From: Congeria kusceri
Taxonomy: Eukaryota; Mollusca; Bivalvia; Myida; Dreissenidae
Reading direction: 5' to 3'
DNA length: 64,000 bases
NCBI GenBank assembly: GCA_027627225.1
Contig: CM051028.1
Coordinates: 25,106,364-25,170,363 of the forward strand
Part shown: piece after piece, positions 45,760 through 58,443 of the stretch
Position numbering within the stretch: the stretch's first letter is position 1
Layout of the letters: each line of letters opens with the position of its first letter
The notes under the pieces: model-generated
The model's input: only the letters and a program-made list of their open reading frames with translations
Databases searched by the model: none
What the model was told of the DNA's origin: nothing
Position numbers and translations under genes: made by a program

Positions 45760-48240
45760 TTTATTGGGCTCAAGTCTTAACCTTTTATAGCAAAAAGGGG
45801 CGTGGTTAGCTACCAATATATATCTCCAGGTCAGGTATAAATCTAACACATCGTCTGATTCCATTGGTTTAAAATTAAGGAAACGAAATATGTTCGCCGC
45901 CTCATGGTATATGATACATAAACATACGTAGTAATATGCCACGTATAATTATTTATAATACGAAATAAAATATATTCAATATACATGTAACCTTGCTTGG
46001 ATAAAAGACAAGCAACCTACGTACTTTTTCAATACATTAAAAAAAAATATATTCACGTGTGTCTATACCAAACTGGTTCAAAACCAGATTAATGCTGTGT
46101 ACATTAAAAATCACGCGATTCCCCGTCAGATATACATGTTAATTTGCAATAAAGAACAAGAAACAAGTATGTCTTTTTATGATAGCTGTTTCAAGCAGTT
46201 GCACGTCAGCGTGTAAGTGAACGTTGAAACAGCGTTACACAAAAGTGAATTAATTAGCAATCTTTATAAACATTTACAATTTTAGTTACACGTTACTGAA
46301 TGACGTTAGGCATATTTTGTAATGAGTAATTATTTTCCGCCGTTTGAATTGATGAATTAGGCGGTAAATTATTACTAGTAGTTCTAACGTCTATTCCGAT
46401 TGATTAACACCAACGTGTTCTGGTCGATCTGACCAATCATTGTTCAGATAAATAGGTGTCGCATAATGGTCATTCCGCGTTTGGCACTTGTACAAGACGG
46501 ACGCATATATTAAAGACAAAATCAGATCAAACTATTTGTTTCTGTATTATGTTCATGGGCAATTATGGTATGTTGTTATGGTAATGTTGAGCTGTTTATT
46601 TTGTTGCTCGTCTGTCACTACAGTAGAGTCCAAACGCTTGAATGAATAATCAATGTGTTGTGTTTCAAATGATTTAATGGGATGGGTTCTGAGGCTTCAT
46701 TGGGTGTGCAGTTCTTAATTGCTTTAAGGCCTAGTGTAATCCTTCTTTATTTCAACCCACCCCAAATCTGGGGTTTTATACCCCTGTGTATTGGCACCCT
46801 ACTGTGGTCACAGTGTGGTAACCCTTATCAGCTGAGATAATACACTGCTGCAGAGGTAGAGATATATTGAAACAGTGCACAAAGCCATTGCTCAGCCAGC
46901 TTAGAGAAAAGATTGCACATAGTGATAAGAGATATTATGGTGGACCCATACACAGAGTGGAATACCACATGCAGTGGCCAGACATTCCTTAAACTAGGCC
47001 TTTAAAAGGTAACACTAGTATTTGCCGCACAGAATTCTGAAACTTACAGAAATTTAAATAAGATTATAAAATATAACGGTATAAAATTAATACTAAATTC
47101 ATGTTGTTGTATTTTTTCCAAACCAACGGCGTATTTAACATTCCTAAACATGTCAAGTATATCTATTTAAATATCACTATAGTTAAACAACCTGATTTTT
47201 ATTTCTTTGGTGTATATTCAATAATGCTATGCTACAATGCGTTGTTGTTATAGTGTCTCTACAAGTATTTATTTACAGACTAAAGGAAAGCTGAGCACTT
47301 GATCACACCCAATATCTATGTGTTTTTTGTGTTTTTCGAAAGGTGATTCAACTTAATCACATGAGTTTAATTAATTTCGTTCGACTTCATGCGTTATATC
47401 CCCAGGTCTCAAAACAAGTTAAACCAGATCTTGCAGGATTAGACTAAAAAATGGCGCTAACAAAAAAATGATCAATTACAACTGTTGATCAAATGTGTGT
47501 TAAAAACAATAATATAAATCAATTCATATACATTTTGAGCTGCCTGATAGAAATAGTTACAGAAATTCGCATTTTTAATAAATTATTTTTAAATCCTCTC
47601 AATTAAGCTAGAAGATGGTCAGCTAATGTCAGATATTTACTTTTATATTTAGTTTCTCTGACATTTTTGGGGGAAAAATATGTCGAATAGGAGTCGAAAA
47701 ATCAAATAAAAATTGAAAATAAAATTATATAATAAGCCATTTTCTTCGCGATATTCATGACAATAACAGCAATGCAATGTTTTCTAATATTAACATTTGT
47801 AGTTTCATAAATGTCGTCATATAAATAATTATGTAAATAAAAAACCAGAAAGAACTTCTTCATGTTATTCAGTTATTTGATTACAACTATTTCCCTGTAT
47901 CGAACAAAACTAATTTTAAAACGTAATACGTAAACAACCATCCCAATTTCGCAGTTGACATCGTGTATTTGTTCTTTAGACCACTGAAAGAGTCGACACT
48001 GAAATTAGGTTTTATTGGACGCGGAACACGTTGTTACAAACTAACATTTATCAAATATTTTTTTGATTAGACACGGTTTACGCTTTCAGTACCGCGCTGT
48101 TGGATCTTATTTTTCACAAGTCATATTTGTCACACACCAGTGAAGAATAAAATCTCATGTGTTACATGTTTAAGTGAGAATAATGTGATTGGCCAAAAAA
48201 AACGGGGTATTCGTGAGGATCACAAATGAATATAATTTCA
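45760..48240. other. Non-coding stretch
   Basis: I see no exon, RNA gene or named repeat. Confidence 0.5.
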
Positions 48241-48245
48241 TTGTT

Positions 48246-48405
48246 TATCCAAAACTGGATGCGTTCACAAACTTCACTGAAAATGTGAAGAATAAGACTG
48301 TGATGTGTGAAGAATAAGATATAAATTTTTAGACCTGTGAAGAATGAGATCCTATTTTTCACTGAAGTGAAAAATATGATGTGTGAAAAATGTGGTCCTA
48401 AACCG
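48246..48405. repeat. Dispersed repeat with gtgaagaat sub-repeats, copy 1
   Basis: Same orientation and order as 51589-51746: caaaactgga, then tcacaaa-ttcac-gaaaatgtgaaga, atgtgtgaagaa, gagatcctattttt, aaaaatatgatgtgtgaaaaa and ggtccta. No coding content. Confidence 0.75.
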
Positions 48406-48560
48406 CGCAATCCACACACATATGCGTTTACAATATCGCAGCGGCGGGAGTAACTACTTTCGACTCGTTTATCTTTCAGTCGAAAGGCTTAACCTGACAC
48501 GCATGTATATATTTCCGTACACACATGTGCTATCATATTTTACTGCACAGTAAAAATGAC

Positions 48561-48757
48561 GCGTTTTGTGGGAAAATCGAGCTTAATGCATGTTCGAAAA
48601 ATGTCGTCCCGGATTAGCCTGTGCAGTCTGCCTACAGTGGATGTATGTTTAGAAGAGACTTCATTGAAACAGAAAATACCATAAACGCGGAAAATGTCGT
48701 CCCGGATCAGCCTGTGCGGGATGCACATGCATTAAGCCCGGTTAAACCACGACATGC
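48561..48757. mobile_element. Nested-palindrome MITE, shortened copy
   Basis: Same family as 24490-24740, beginning gcgttttgtgggaaaa and ending accacgacatgc. Most of the first inner hairpin arm is missing and the second is shortened, so this copy is internally deleted. Confidence 0.8.
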
Positions 48758-49242
48758 CTCATTAATATTTTATTTAAATTTTCTATTTTAATACGCATTT
48801 CTAAGATATCTCCAAGGCTCGGGCTTCTCATTTTCCATCCCTAGCATGATAAGACTGCCGGGTCCGTATTCACCAACCCATTTTTAGACTTCAGTCGTAA
48901 GAATAAAGAATATTCTTGAAACTATTTTAGTCTTAGAAAGCTGATAATTTGAATATTACTTGATATTAACCTCCGTAGCGTCAGGACACTACTTGATTTG
49001 CCGCTTCCATTTATTTTAAGAAAATGTAAAAAAAGTCTTTGGTCATATTGTTTTATTGTATGTGTTTGTAAAATATTGATTCAATTATTGGTGGTTGTCT
49101 TAACTTGAAGCACCTTGTGTGTGCCTTTAAGGTAGACTCGTCAATAATAGCCAATAAGCCATATCTAAATATGAAATAGTTCATCCATGACGAGTATATC
49201 GATGTAGTGTTCTATGCCTATTGGCTGCACAAGGTATTTACC

Positions 49243-49830
49243 ACATACATATTCATCATATATCCCAAATACTTGTATATAACATATACCACACACATGT
49301 ATATCGAATATACCACATACATGTATATTACATATACCACATACATGTATTCAGCATATACCACACACATGTATATCACATATACCACACACATGTATAT
49401 AACATATACCACATACATGTATACAGCATATACCACATACATGTTTTTCACATATACCGCATACATGTGTATCACATGTACCACATACATGTATTTCACA
49501 TATACCACATAAATGTATATCATATATACCACACATATGTATATCGCATATACCACATACATGTATATCACATATACCACACACATGTATATCACATATA
49601 CCGTACACATGTATACTGCATATACCACATACATGTATTTCACATATACCACATACATGTGTATCACATGTACCACATACATGTATTTCACATATACCAC
49701 ATTCATGTATATCACATATACTACATACATATTTTGTCACATATACCACATACATGTATATTACATGTACCACATACATGTTTATCATATATACCACATA
49801 CTTGTATATCACATATAGTCACGTACGAGT
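49243..49830. repeat. 24 bp minisatellite, about 23 copies
   Basis: Unit catataccacatacatgtat plus four bases, repeated with substitutions only. Because the unit is a multiple of three, frames on both strands stay open for 150-220 codons as octapeptide repeats (MYVVYVIY type). I do not regard these as genes. Confidence 0.95.
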
Positions 49831-49978
49831 ACATCACATTTTTTCATAGCATGCAAATATATAAATGTACAGCATAAGATTTCGAGTATATTACAAATAT
49901 CAGCTTATCGCATGTTTTATTTCATATAAATACATATCATACATGAACCACTTCCGGTTCAAATGTATCCGTAAAACC

Positions 49979-50482
49979 TTACGACCTACAGGCCGGCCTA
50001 CCTCCCACGGATGCCGAATCTTGTTCCGGTCCGACTTTAGGCAGGGGCCTCGGGTCCTCCGCATGGGGGCGCTGTGTGCATTTGACGGCGTCGTGACCAT
50101 GGTCGCTCTCTTGCCTTGGGCTCGAATTGTTGAACTTCGTCCCAGGATGCCTACTTCCGGTGCAGAATGAAGCGGACGGCATATGTAAGCCGTACACCGG
50201 AAGATGACACGCGTCGCCTTCTTGCATGATGGTAATCGCCTTCTCGATCGCACACCTAAGGTCGGGTAGTTTTCAACGGCTGCCTCCATGATCGCGTACC
50301 ATACTTTGACGTACTGCAGCCGGCAACTTGTCCCGGATAATTTGACCCAGAAAACTCCCATACGTATCTTGGCACTCGCCTAGCGATTCCAGTCCACTTA
50401 GGTTGGTTTCAAGTTCGTCGTAAAACGACTGAATACTGTCAGGGGTGTTCTTCGGTGGATCTAGTTGGATCAACGCTTGCAT
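49979..50482 (-). pseudogene. BEL/Pao retrotransposon gag relic, middle part
   Basis: The minus strand encodes TPDSIQSFYDELETNLSGLE and LGECQDTYGSFLGQIIRDKL, and after a frameshift LPDLRCAIEKAITIMQEGD. These match the capsid-region pattern of BEL/Pao gag proteins (SLRSFYDQLE-N-RGLEALG, YG-LL-P-I--KLP, L-DLR-AIEKEI). No protease, RT or LTR was found with it. It is truncated and frame-broken. Confidence 0.6.
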
Positions 50483-50559
50483 CAGTGCGTCGACTATCTT
50501 GTCTGGCTGACCGAACTATTGCTTTAGCAAGTCAATAGCTTTGTAGGATCATATTTTTC

Positions 50560-50780
50560 CCGAATCATATCATGATCATCATCATCATCATCAAAATCAT
50601 CATCATTAATATCATCATCATCATCGTCGTCGTCGTCGTCGTCATCATCATCATAATCATCGTCAACATCGTCACCATCGTCATCCTCCTCCTCACCTTC
50701 GTCATCATCATCGTCATATTAATTATTCTCGTCATTACCCTCATTATCATTATAGTTAGCATCATCAGTATTGTCATCAC
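50560..50780 (+). repeat. ATC/GTC trinucleotide microsatellite
   Basis: Imperfect (atc)n with a (gtc)5 core near 50624. It splits the BEL/Pao gag relic into two parts. Poly-Ile and poly-Met open frames are artefacts. Confidence 0.95.
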
Positions 50781-51189
50781 TATAAGAAACTTAGGCCTAT
50801 TTAGGAGCTACTAATGTATGCATGCGCTTAATCGTTAGTCAATACGTTTGTACGGTCGAATTAGGAGATAGAAATGCATACTCGCGTTCTTCCATACGAA
50901 CATACACCTTTTTATTGGGATATTAATCAATGCACGCATCCAAACGTACCCTACAAACAAACGTCATATTTAGGATCATTAAAACCAAAATAACCATGCA
51001 TTTTACCGCCCGAACTAGAATATACGTATACACGCACGGTAATATAATGACCTTATTAGAACCTCCGCACATGTTGGTACATACGTTTGGACAACCTCCG
51101 CACAGAGATTTGACTGGTTCCGAGCATAGCTCTAATCAAATACCGTTAACCGATAGGGGAGGTAACCGCTGCGAGGAGTTTGACGTTTG

Positions 51190-51470
51190 CACAGTACAGT
51201 AGCGTACCGTACCGTACCTCCCGTATCGTGCCGTACCTAACAGTACCGTACCTAGCCGTACCGCATCGCACCGTACCGTACCGTACCTTTCCATACCACA
51301 CCATTACAAACCATACCAGACCATACCATACCATACCATACCATATCATACCATACCATGCCATGCCATGTCATGTCATGTCTTACCATACCAAAACGTA
51401 CCGTACATAACCCTCTAGTACCTTGCCGTACAATATCGTACCATACCATGCATACCGTACCATACCGTAA
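51190..51470 (+). repeat. Pentamer/decamer array (accgt, accat)
   Basis: A run of taccg and ccata pentamers, first cg-rich and then cat-rich, reading as Tyr/Gly/Trp-rich open frames on the minus strand. No gene. Confidence 0.93.
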
Positions 51471-51588
51471 ATCACCCCCTTTTTTCGGGCACATTCAGTG
51501 TGATAAATAGGATTATGATGTAACAAATTCACTTTTTTGAAAATTTGATCACTTTTTTATCACGTGTGAAGCATATGATTTGAGTGCA

Positions 51589-51746
51589 TATCAAAAACTG
51601 GACTCAATCACAAATTTCACAGAAAATGTGAAGAATGAGATTGCGATGTGTGAAGAAGGAGATCCTATTTTTGATACCTGTGACCAATGAAATCCTATGT
51701 TTCCCACCTGTGAAAAATATTATTTGTGAAAAATATGGTCCTACAT
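51589..51746. repeat. Dispersed repeat with gtgaagaat sub-repeats, copy 2
   Basis: Direct copy of 48246-48405. It lies inside the span of the BEL/Pao gag relic. Confidence 0.75.
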
Positions 51747-51800
51747 AGCTTTCGTGTAGTTCGTTAACTGGAAACCCGCTATGCACGACCCGCGGCGCTA

Positions 51801-52231
51801 TCAACTAACGAACGTAGATGTATACATTTCTGCACGTCCAATATTGTGTTGTTTAGATGTACGGAACACTCGAAGCTGTCCCAGGGATAACTTTGGTAAC
51901 TTGTTAAGTGAAACGCTCGGAATGGTCGTCTTCTCCGCGGTGGAATTTTGTCTTGCACGCCGGTCCAGAACCGGAAGTCCTGGCTGTATGTCGTCTGCTA
52001 CGCGTACTTGACCTCCATCGGTCACCGGCTGGCCATTATTATTTTCGTCTTGCGACAAGTTCGACGCCACTTGTGTTGCTTCAGATTGTCCCTGAGTCTC
52101 TGTATCTTTAACTCGAGATCGAACGAATACGTTCTACTCTCGACCAGTTCCGTCGATAGATCTTCTATGTCGTTGTGGTTTGCGATCTTGTCGTCGAGCA
52201 CTCTTACTTCTGCTGCTTCCTCCGTTATCAT
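51801..52231 (-). pseudogene. BEL/Pao retrotransposon gag relic, N-terminal part
   Basis: The minus strand reads ITEEAAEVRVLDDKIANHND, IEDLSTELVESRTYSFDLEL and KIQRLRD. After a frameshift near 52040 it reads SNLSQDENNNGQPVTD and VSLNKLPKLSLGQL. An acidic coiled coil followed by the LPKL--G motif is the usual start of BEL/Pao gag. It is continued, after about 1.3 kb of inserted repeats, by the fragment at 49979-50482. Confidence 0.55.
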
Positions 52232-52289
52232 GTGAAGCAGTCGCTCCTACTCGGAATCCGTTAACTCGGCAGAATTGATCTTCTCTAAC

Positions 52290-53095
52290 TCTTGTGAAAT
52301 TAGGCGAACTGAATGAGAGTGAATGTGGATTTTGCATGTACAATATGAACATCTGTTCACCCACAGTTGCTGATGATATGACTTCAATCAATGTTATCTA
52401 TATGTGACAATTATTCCAAGAAATGGCGCTTCGAATATAACTCTGACAAGTGTGGTGTTATTGCACTTAACGAAAATACGCGTTTAACTCGTGGAAAAGT
52501 CTGGTACTTAGGATCTGAATTACTGAAGGAAATAAAACAATATACTCATCTTGGAGTGATACGCAATGACTCGCTTACAACGACAAAGTCAATGGAAGAC
52601 GCATGCAAATAACTGCGTAGAACATTTTTATGCATCGTCGACAGCGGCCTTCATCCAAATGGACTTAACCCGTTGACACTTAAGACCATATACCAGACAG
52701 CCGTTATACCGAAAGCTCTATATGGATGCGAGCTCTGGAACATCTATACGCAGAGGGACATTCATAGACTTAAGACTTCGCATCGATTCTGTCTGAAGAA
52801 TATGCAGTCACTAAAAGTGTCATCCAGTACGGACTTGACGCTTACGATATTGGACAATGACTCAGTAGAAACTATTATAGATTTCAGAAAGCTAACATTT
52901 TTTACGCAGCTGTGTTGACTCCCATGTAACTACTTGGCCGAACAAGTTTTTGTGAATAGACTGATTCGATTTACGAATAATGAAACACAGTGTTTAGGCT
53001 TTATTCCAGATATATGTCGACTACTGTGTAAGTACAACCTCATTGAGTACCAAAACCTATACCTGGAGTCCGGAGGATTTGTTACGAAGATGCAA
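52290..53095 (+). pseudogene. LINE reverse transcriptase fragment
   Basis: In order: LVKLGELNESECGFCMYN, then CSPTVADDMTS carrying the A-D-D catalytic motif. After a frameshift come ICDNYSKKWRFEYNSDKCGV, QYTHLGVIRND, NPLTLKTIYQTAVIPKALYG, CELWN and HRFCLKNMQSLKVSSSTDL. This is the palm end and post-RT region of a non-LTR retrotransposon. It is 5'-truncated at about 52283, where the BEL/Pao relic ends, and it carries at least two stop or frameshift lesions (52390, 52609 and 52918). Confidence 0.72.
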
Positions 53096-53109
53096 TGAAA
53101 GAGTGTTCT

Positions 53110-53418
53110 TCACAGACATATCACAACCCCGGCCAGAGAAACCGTTACTCTACGTGTGTGCAACACAAGACCTGGTGTAACCGAGATTATACCGAAGGGC
53201 GGTAATTCATATGTACCTTTTTCATTGTAAAATACCGCACAGAGTTGCTTCCCATTATAAAAACTGTGAATATGGTTTTCGGTCGAATGTTGTCCCTCGT
53301 GTACGCGGAGCAATGTCACAAGTGTTAGAGATGGCATGAAAACGTAATTGACCATCTGCTCAACTTCTGTCCATACAATGTTCAGTAAACCACGCGAATT
53401 AACGCGTAGATGCTTCAA
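53110..53418 (-). other. Unrecognised open segment
   Basis: About 100 codons open on the minus strand (GLLNIVWTEVEQMVNYVF, HIHSFYNGKQLCAVFYNE, ELPPFGIISVTPGLV). The composition is protein-like but I recognise no family. It borders the LINE fragment and might be a decayed transposon ORF. Confidence 0.2.
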
Positions 53419-53419
53419 T

Positions 53420-54115
53420 CGTTTGGAGCTGACTTCTATTTGAGCTGGTGCAATTTACCACGGGATCAGCAAACAGACAAACTGATCTGTATCGCATTCG
53501 CCGTTGCACGCGAATCAAGTTTTACATTGCTCAAAATTTCATATCATCTTTACTGTGGATTTTGAAAAAACAACAACAGAAACCTGTTTTGCTAAGCGAT
53601 ACACTGCTAATAAATTAAACAAGATAATATTCTAGTCTTTCGCTTTAGCTCTATAATATATCTAGAAGTGTTGTAATGTTGCATGTTGATACAAGTTCCG
53701 ACAATTTGATTTATCGGAGTGTTGGTATACTTTCAGTAAAAATGAATGCTAATTCTGTATGCTATTGTGTGAATTATGTCATTTAGTCTCATTGTAAAGT
53801 ATTATTTGTAACCAGTATATCAATATTTGATTAGTATGTAAACTGAGTTGATAGATGTTAAATGTATCCGTATTACATGTAAATATTTTGTAAATAAGTA
53901 TACTGTTGTACGTTGCATTAATTTTATGTTCAGCTCTTTATGTATATGGAGGAAATACAGTTTTATATTGTTCGACTTTTTAGCTGTACACGGCGCAAAA
54001 ATGTCTTGTAATCGTAAAAGGTTAGACGGAGACGTTGTTTCCAGTTCTTAATTTATGTAACTTCAAGTATCAACAACAACATACTAAAGATGGCGTCAAC
54101 GTCACGTGACGTTCC
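53420..54115. other. Non-coding stretch
   Basis: No supported feature. Confidence 0.5.
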
Positions 54116-54137
54116 GCGCAAAGGCGCGAAAACGTCG

Positions 54138-54254
54138 TTACTACTACTATTACTACTACTATTACTACTACTGCTACTACTACTACTGCTACTACTGCTA
54201 CTACTACTACTACTATCACTACTGCTGCTGCTACTTCTACTATTACTACTACTT

Positions 54255-54287
<33 letters not shown>

Positions 54288-54290
54288 ATA
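54138..54290 (+). repeat. TAC/CTA trinucleotide microsatellite
   Basis: Imperfect (tac)n, about 50 triplets, with tac, tgc and tat variants. Poly-Leu and poly-Tyr frames are artefacts. Confidence 0.96.
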
Positions 54291-55142
54291 CACTACTTCT
54301 ACTACAATATATCCTAGAAATGTCCAGTTGTGTAGTTTTTCTGCATATTATTACGATTAATACTGTGTATTCACGCTTTCACGCTTGACTTCTCGCTGCG
54401 CATGTTGCTTTGTATATTTACCATATACTCAATTAAATTGATTCTACTGTTGTTTATTATTGCATTGTTAATATTTGTATTTATATGCTAGACATGTTGT
54501 AATTTATTTATGCTTAATTCAGTCGAGAATTAGTATTTTACAATGACCACTATGCATGCATATATTTGTATTTATTTACTGTTTCTTGTATACTCATGGA
54601 CTGTATGTATATTGAATAAACCATAAATATAAATTTACATGACTTTGTAAAATTTGACAAAATTGTAGGAATGTGGCTTCATGTTTGTTTGTTTATTCTT
54701 CATTCAGTCTGTTGAACCAATTGTATGTTTCCGAAGTAGAGGTAAACATTGATCGCTAACAGTGTTTTGAAACAAAGGCGATTGTCCCTTTGATCAAATG
54801 ATTGCCTTTCACTAAAAGATTGTACTACTCCGATGTTAAAATACCTCATTATGTTTTAATGTTCCTAATCTTAAAATACAGATCTTTCAAATTGGGGACT
54901 CAAAGAGCACATTGTAAAACAAGCTGAGTATTATCTAAATATCTAACAGAGATTTCAACTACCATTGTTTTTTATCGATGTTTTGATAGACATCGGACTG
55001 ATTATTTGGGTTGTTGCTTGAGTTTGCATTATCAATGCCTTACATCTTTTTTATCGTATACTATTCATCAAACCGAGGTGACACATTCTAGATACATCTG
55101 GTACTTGAAGTAGGTATCAGAGACACTAAAACTCTAAAATTG

Positions 55143-55297
55143 TACCAAGGAATTTACAGATTCAGTTGATTGCAAGGTAAGAATCCAATTGTTTATTATT
55201 TAAGTTATAGATGTTGGTATTTGTATAAAAGAAGATTGGAGACTTGTTTTTACCAAGGAATTTACAGATTCAGTTGATTGCAAGGTAAGAATCCAAT
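55143..55297 (+). repeat. 46 bp direct duplication
   Basis: accaaggaatttacagattc through aagaatccaat occurs at 55143-55188 and again at 55252-55297 with no difference that I can see. It sits at the 3' end of the LINE relic on the minus strand. Confidence 0.85.
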
Positions 55298-58200
55298 ATT
55301 TCGGAATTGATGTCTTGAGTATATTTAACTCGGCAATCCAGTTGGATTTATTGTCTAAGTTTGAAAGAATATGGTGTTCTTTCACGAATCCAGTTTTTGA
55401 AAATAAATCATTCATAAAGATGATATTTGAATTTATCCAATTTTTGAAAAGTATGCATTTGCCATTATGTTGTATCGGTTTCCCCATATTATCTCTGTTC
55501 TTATATCACAATACGTTTGTGATTTTCTCGGTGTGGTAATATTGTTTATTTCAATGAAGTTGCATATAATTTCCTGATAAAAGGCGGGTATTTTAAATTT
55601 TACTCTGGGTAACAATTTGAGTGAATCAATGTTCAGTTTAAATATTAAATGGTTTTTGCCAAACATATTCAGGAAAATATTAGGGATAACTCGCATTATC
55701 GTCGATACAGTTTTACCCATTTCATTTAAAGTGTTTTTGCATAAGTGGTTACGTCAGGCATTTCAATACCTCTATTAGAATAGATCTTTTATTTTTTTCA
55801 GTTTTGTTATTCCATAAAAACTTAAAACACATTGAATTTATTTCATTGTGGTTATTTTTCGAAACAAATGTTGACTGTGAAAGATATGAAATTTTTGGAA
55901 GCTATAATGTTTTGATTACTGTTACCCTTCCATAAAACGTCAAGTTTCGGTTGTTCCAAGCGTTGATTAGTTTCTGACCAGATGCAGTTTTGTCCTTCCA
56001 ATTTAATTCATTACATATAGTAGGATTTGTCCCAAAGTAAGCGCCTAAAGCCTTGACCCTTCCATTAAATTTTATGTCGTGAATTACACATTCGTTTTCG
56101 CACTTTGACTTGCCAAGTAATATGCCTTCAGTTTTCTGTTTATTTAATTTCAGACCTGATATTGACCCGAGTTCATCGATTATATTAATGACAATTGGTA
56201 TCTCTTCAGTATTTTTAAAAAAAAGAGTAGTATCGTCTGCAAGCTGAGTGATTTTAATATTTCGTAAATTCTGGTTGCATTTAATTGCTATACCCTCAAG
56301 CTAATTGCACGACCTAATTTTTGTTGCTAAAATATCGGCTATTAAAATAAAAAGAAGCGCTGAGCGGGGACAGCCCTGTCGGATTCCTCTATGTATTTTG
56401 AAGTTATTAGATTGCCATCCGCTGTTCATTACAGAGGAACATATATCATTATATAAAGTTTTTACTAATTAAAAAAAGTTGCTTTAAACCCGAATTTAGT
56501 TAAGACATTAAACAGCATGGTCCATTCTATAGTATCGAAAGCCTTCTTAAAATCGACGAACAAAATAACGCCATCTATCTGTAGTAGCTCTGCATAATCA
56601 ATTATATCCTGTATTTGTCGAATATTGCAACCAATAAATATGTTCTTTATAAAACATTGCTGATCAAGACTAATGAATGTCGGTAATATGATTTGTAAAC
56701 GTTGAGCTAAAACTCGTGCCAAAATGTTATAATCTATATTTAGAAGTGATATTGGTCTCCAGTTTTCCCAATTTTCAGGATCGCCTGTCTTATACAGCAA
56801 TGAAAAAATACACTGTTTTTGCGTATTTGTTAATTCGCCCTTTTCAATACATTCTGTAAAACAATTAAGCAGTAAGGGTGACAAATTATCCCAAAATTTC
56901 TGATGAATTTCGACGGTTAAACCATCAAGACCAGGACTCTTATTTGATTTCATGGATGCTAAAGTGTTTGACAGTTCTTGTAAAGATATATGACCTTCAC
57001 ATACATTTGCAAAGTCTTCTGTGACAGTATTTTCAAGAATAACTGAGTTAAGTTCTAATTCCGAGTATGTACAAGCATTTGATTTATATGATTCATAGAA
57101 AATTACTTCTTGATATAAAATGTCTTCTATGTTACTAAAGTGTTTGCTATCAATGTTACGAGAAGATATATTTTTTCTACTTTGTCTTGATTTTTCTTGA
57201 ATAAGAATATATGAGGCGCGTCGTGGGAAAACCGGTCTTAATGCATGTGCGTAAAGTGTCGTCCCGGATTAGCCTGTGCAGTCCGCACAGGCTAATCCAG
57301 GACGGCACTTTCCGCCTACAGTGGATTTATGTTTAGAAGAGACTTCATTGAAACAGAAAATACCATAAAAGCGGAAAGTGTCGTTCTGGATTTGCCTGTG
57401 CGGACTGCACAGGCTAATCCGGGACGACACTTTACGCACACGCATTAAGACCGGTTTTCCCACAACATGCGTCATATATATTGTTTTTCGCCTTCTTCCA
57501 TAAACTGAAGTTTTGATCAAACAAAAGCACCATTTTCCTGAAAGTTGTAAATTTCTTTTATGTCGTTCTCTAATTGAATAGCTTTGCTTTATCATTTGTC
57601 TTTTCCGTATCTTTTGAAAGAATGTTTTTTAAGTCGGTTTCAAGAAGGTGCAATGTCTTTTGGCGTTCACGCGATTTGTTTTTGGAGTATTTTATGGACA
57701 TTTTTTTTAACTTCACATCTAAATATTTCCCAGACAGTTTGTTTACTATTTATTTGTAACTGTAAGCATTTTTTAATAATTTTTCAACTTTACTACAATA
57801 TTCGGGTTTGTTTAAAATTGAATTATTTAATTTCCAAAAACCCGGACTACGTTTAGATGGGGTTTTAATTTTGATAGATATGGCCATATGATCGGTCGAT
57901 TGAATAATTGCGGGTCTAATATATCACTTGAATGGACAAGGGGAATACTATTACTATCTGTAAGCCAAACATCTATACGGCTCTTATCAGTTTGATTTTT
58001 CCTTCGCCATGTAAATAGATTTTTTGTTGGATTTAAATAGCGCCATATATCAGTAAGATTGTTTTTTCGTTTTAGATAAGATAAATTAGCATTACATTTT
58101 ACTTCACATCGTGAAGAGGATACTCTACCACGTTTGTCGTTAATATCATTACAATATCCACCCATAATTTTTATACCTTGTGATTGTTCGTTTAATAAAT

Positions 58201-58443
58201 TTGAAATAGTTTCGAAAAAAATGTTACGTTGTTTTTTGTCATTTGGTGCTTAAATATTAAGTAATGATAATATACTGTTTTGTATTTCAAATTTTTGTCT
58301 GTGTAACTATCAATGACTATGCACTGCAGGGATTTTCTAATGAAAATTGACGCTCCAATGCTATTGTGTTCTCCGTATGAGTGGTAAAGATCCCACTCCG
58401 AAAACTCTTCTAGCAAAAATTTATTTAGATCTCCTGTAAACAT
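55200..58443 (-). pseudogene. L1/Tx1-like LINE relic, 5'-truncated, split by a MITE
   Basis: Minus-strand order: endonuclease C-terminal half (58443-57827: SYGEHNSIGASIFIRKSL, then LTDIWRYLNPTKNLFTWRRK and SRIDVWL); a linker ending NGAFV-stop-SKLQFMEEGEKQ; the MITE at 57470-57218; QEKSRQSRKNISS; and the RT (NKSPGLDGLTVEI, ENWRPISLLNIDYNILAR, VILFVDFKKAFDTIEW, and further down TQLADDTTLFF). The C-terminal region reads FKFLWNNKTEKNKRSILI and ends around 55200. NWRPISLLN-DY and the FLWN-K--K--R motif point to the L1/Tx1 group. Several stops (for example in the linker) show it is dead. Confidence 0.8.
57218..57470. mobile_element. Nested-palindrome MITE inserted in the LINE relic
   Basis: Full-length copy of the 24490-24740 family: outer inverted arms of about 50 bp and two inner 15 bp-stem hairpins. 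The flanks are atat on both sides, a probable short target duplication. Taking the MITE out rejoins the LINE reading frame across GEKQ and QEKSRQS, so the insertion is later than the LINE. Confidence 0.88.

Noticed and set aside
49243..49830. CRISPR array
   Set aside because: Head-to-tail units without unique spacers in a eukaryotic setting; a minisatellite.
49218..49877. Open frames of 150-218 codons on both strands
   Set aside because: They are translations of a 24 bp minisatellite whose unit length is a multiple of three; all are octapeptide repeats without a start context or domain.
50565..50814. Ile-, Met- or Val-rich open frames
   Set aside because: Direct translation of an ATC/GTC microsatellite; the same applies at 29713-30035 and 54090-54317.
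51146..51494. Tyr/Trp/Gly-rich open frames
   Set aside because: By-products of the accgt/accat pentamer array.
57269..57595. 108-codon minus-strand open frame
   Set aside because: A chimera of LINE linker and inserted MITE, not a protein of its own.
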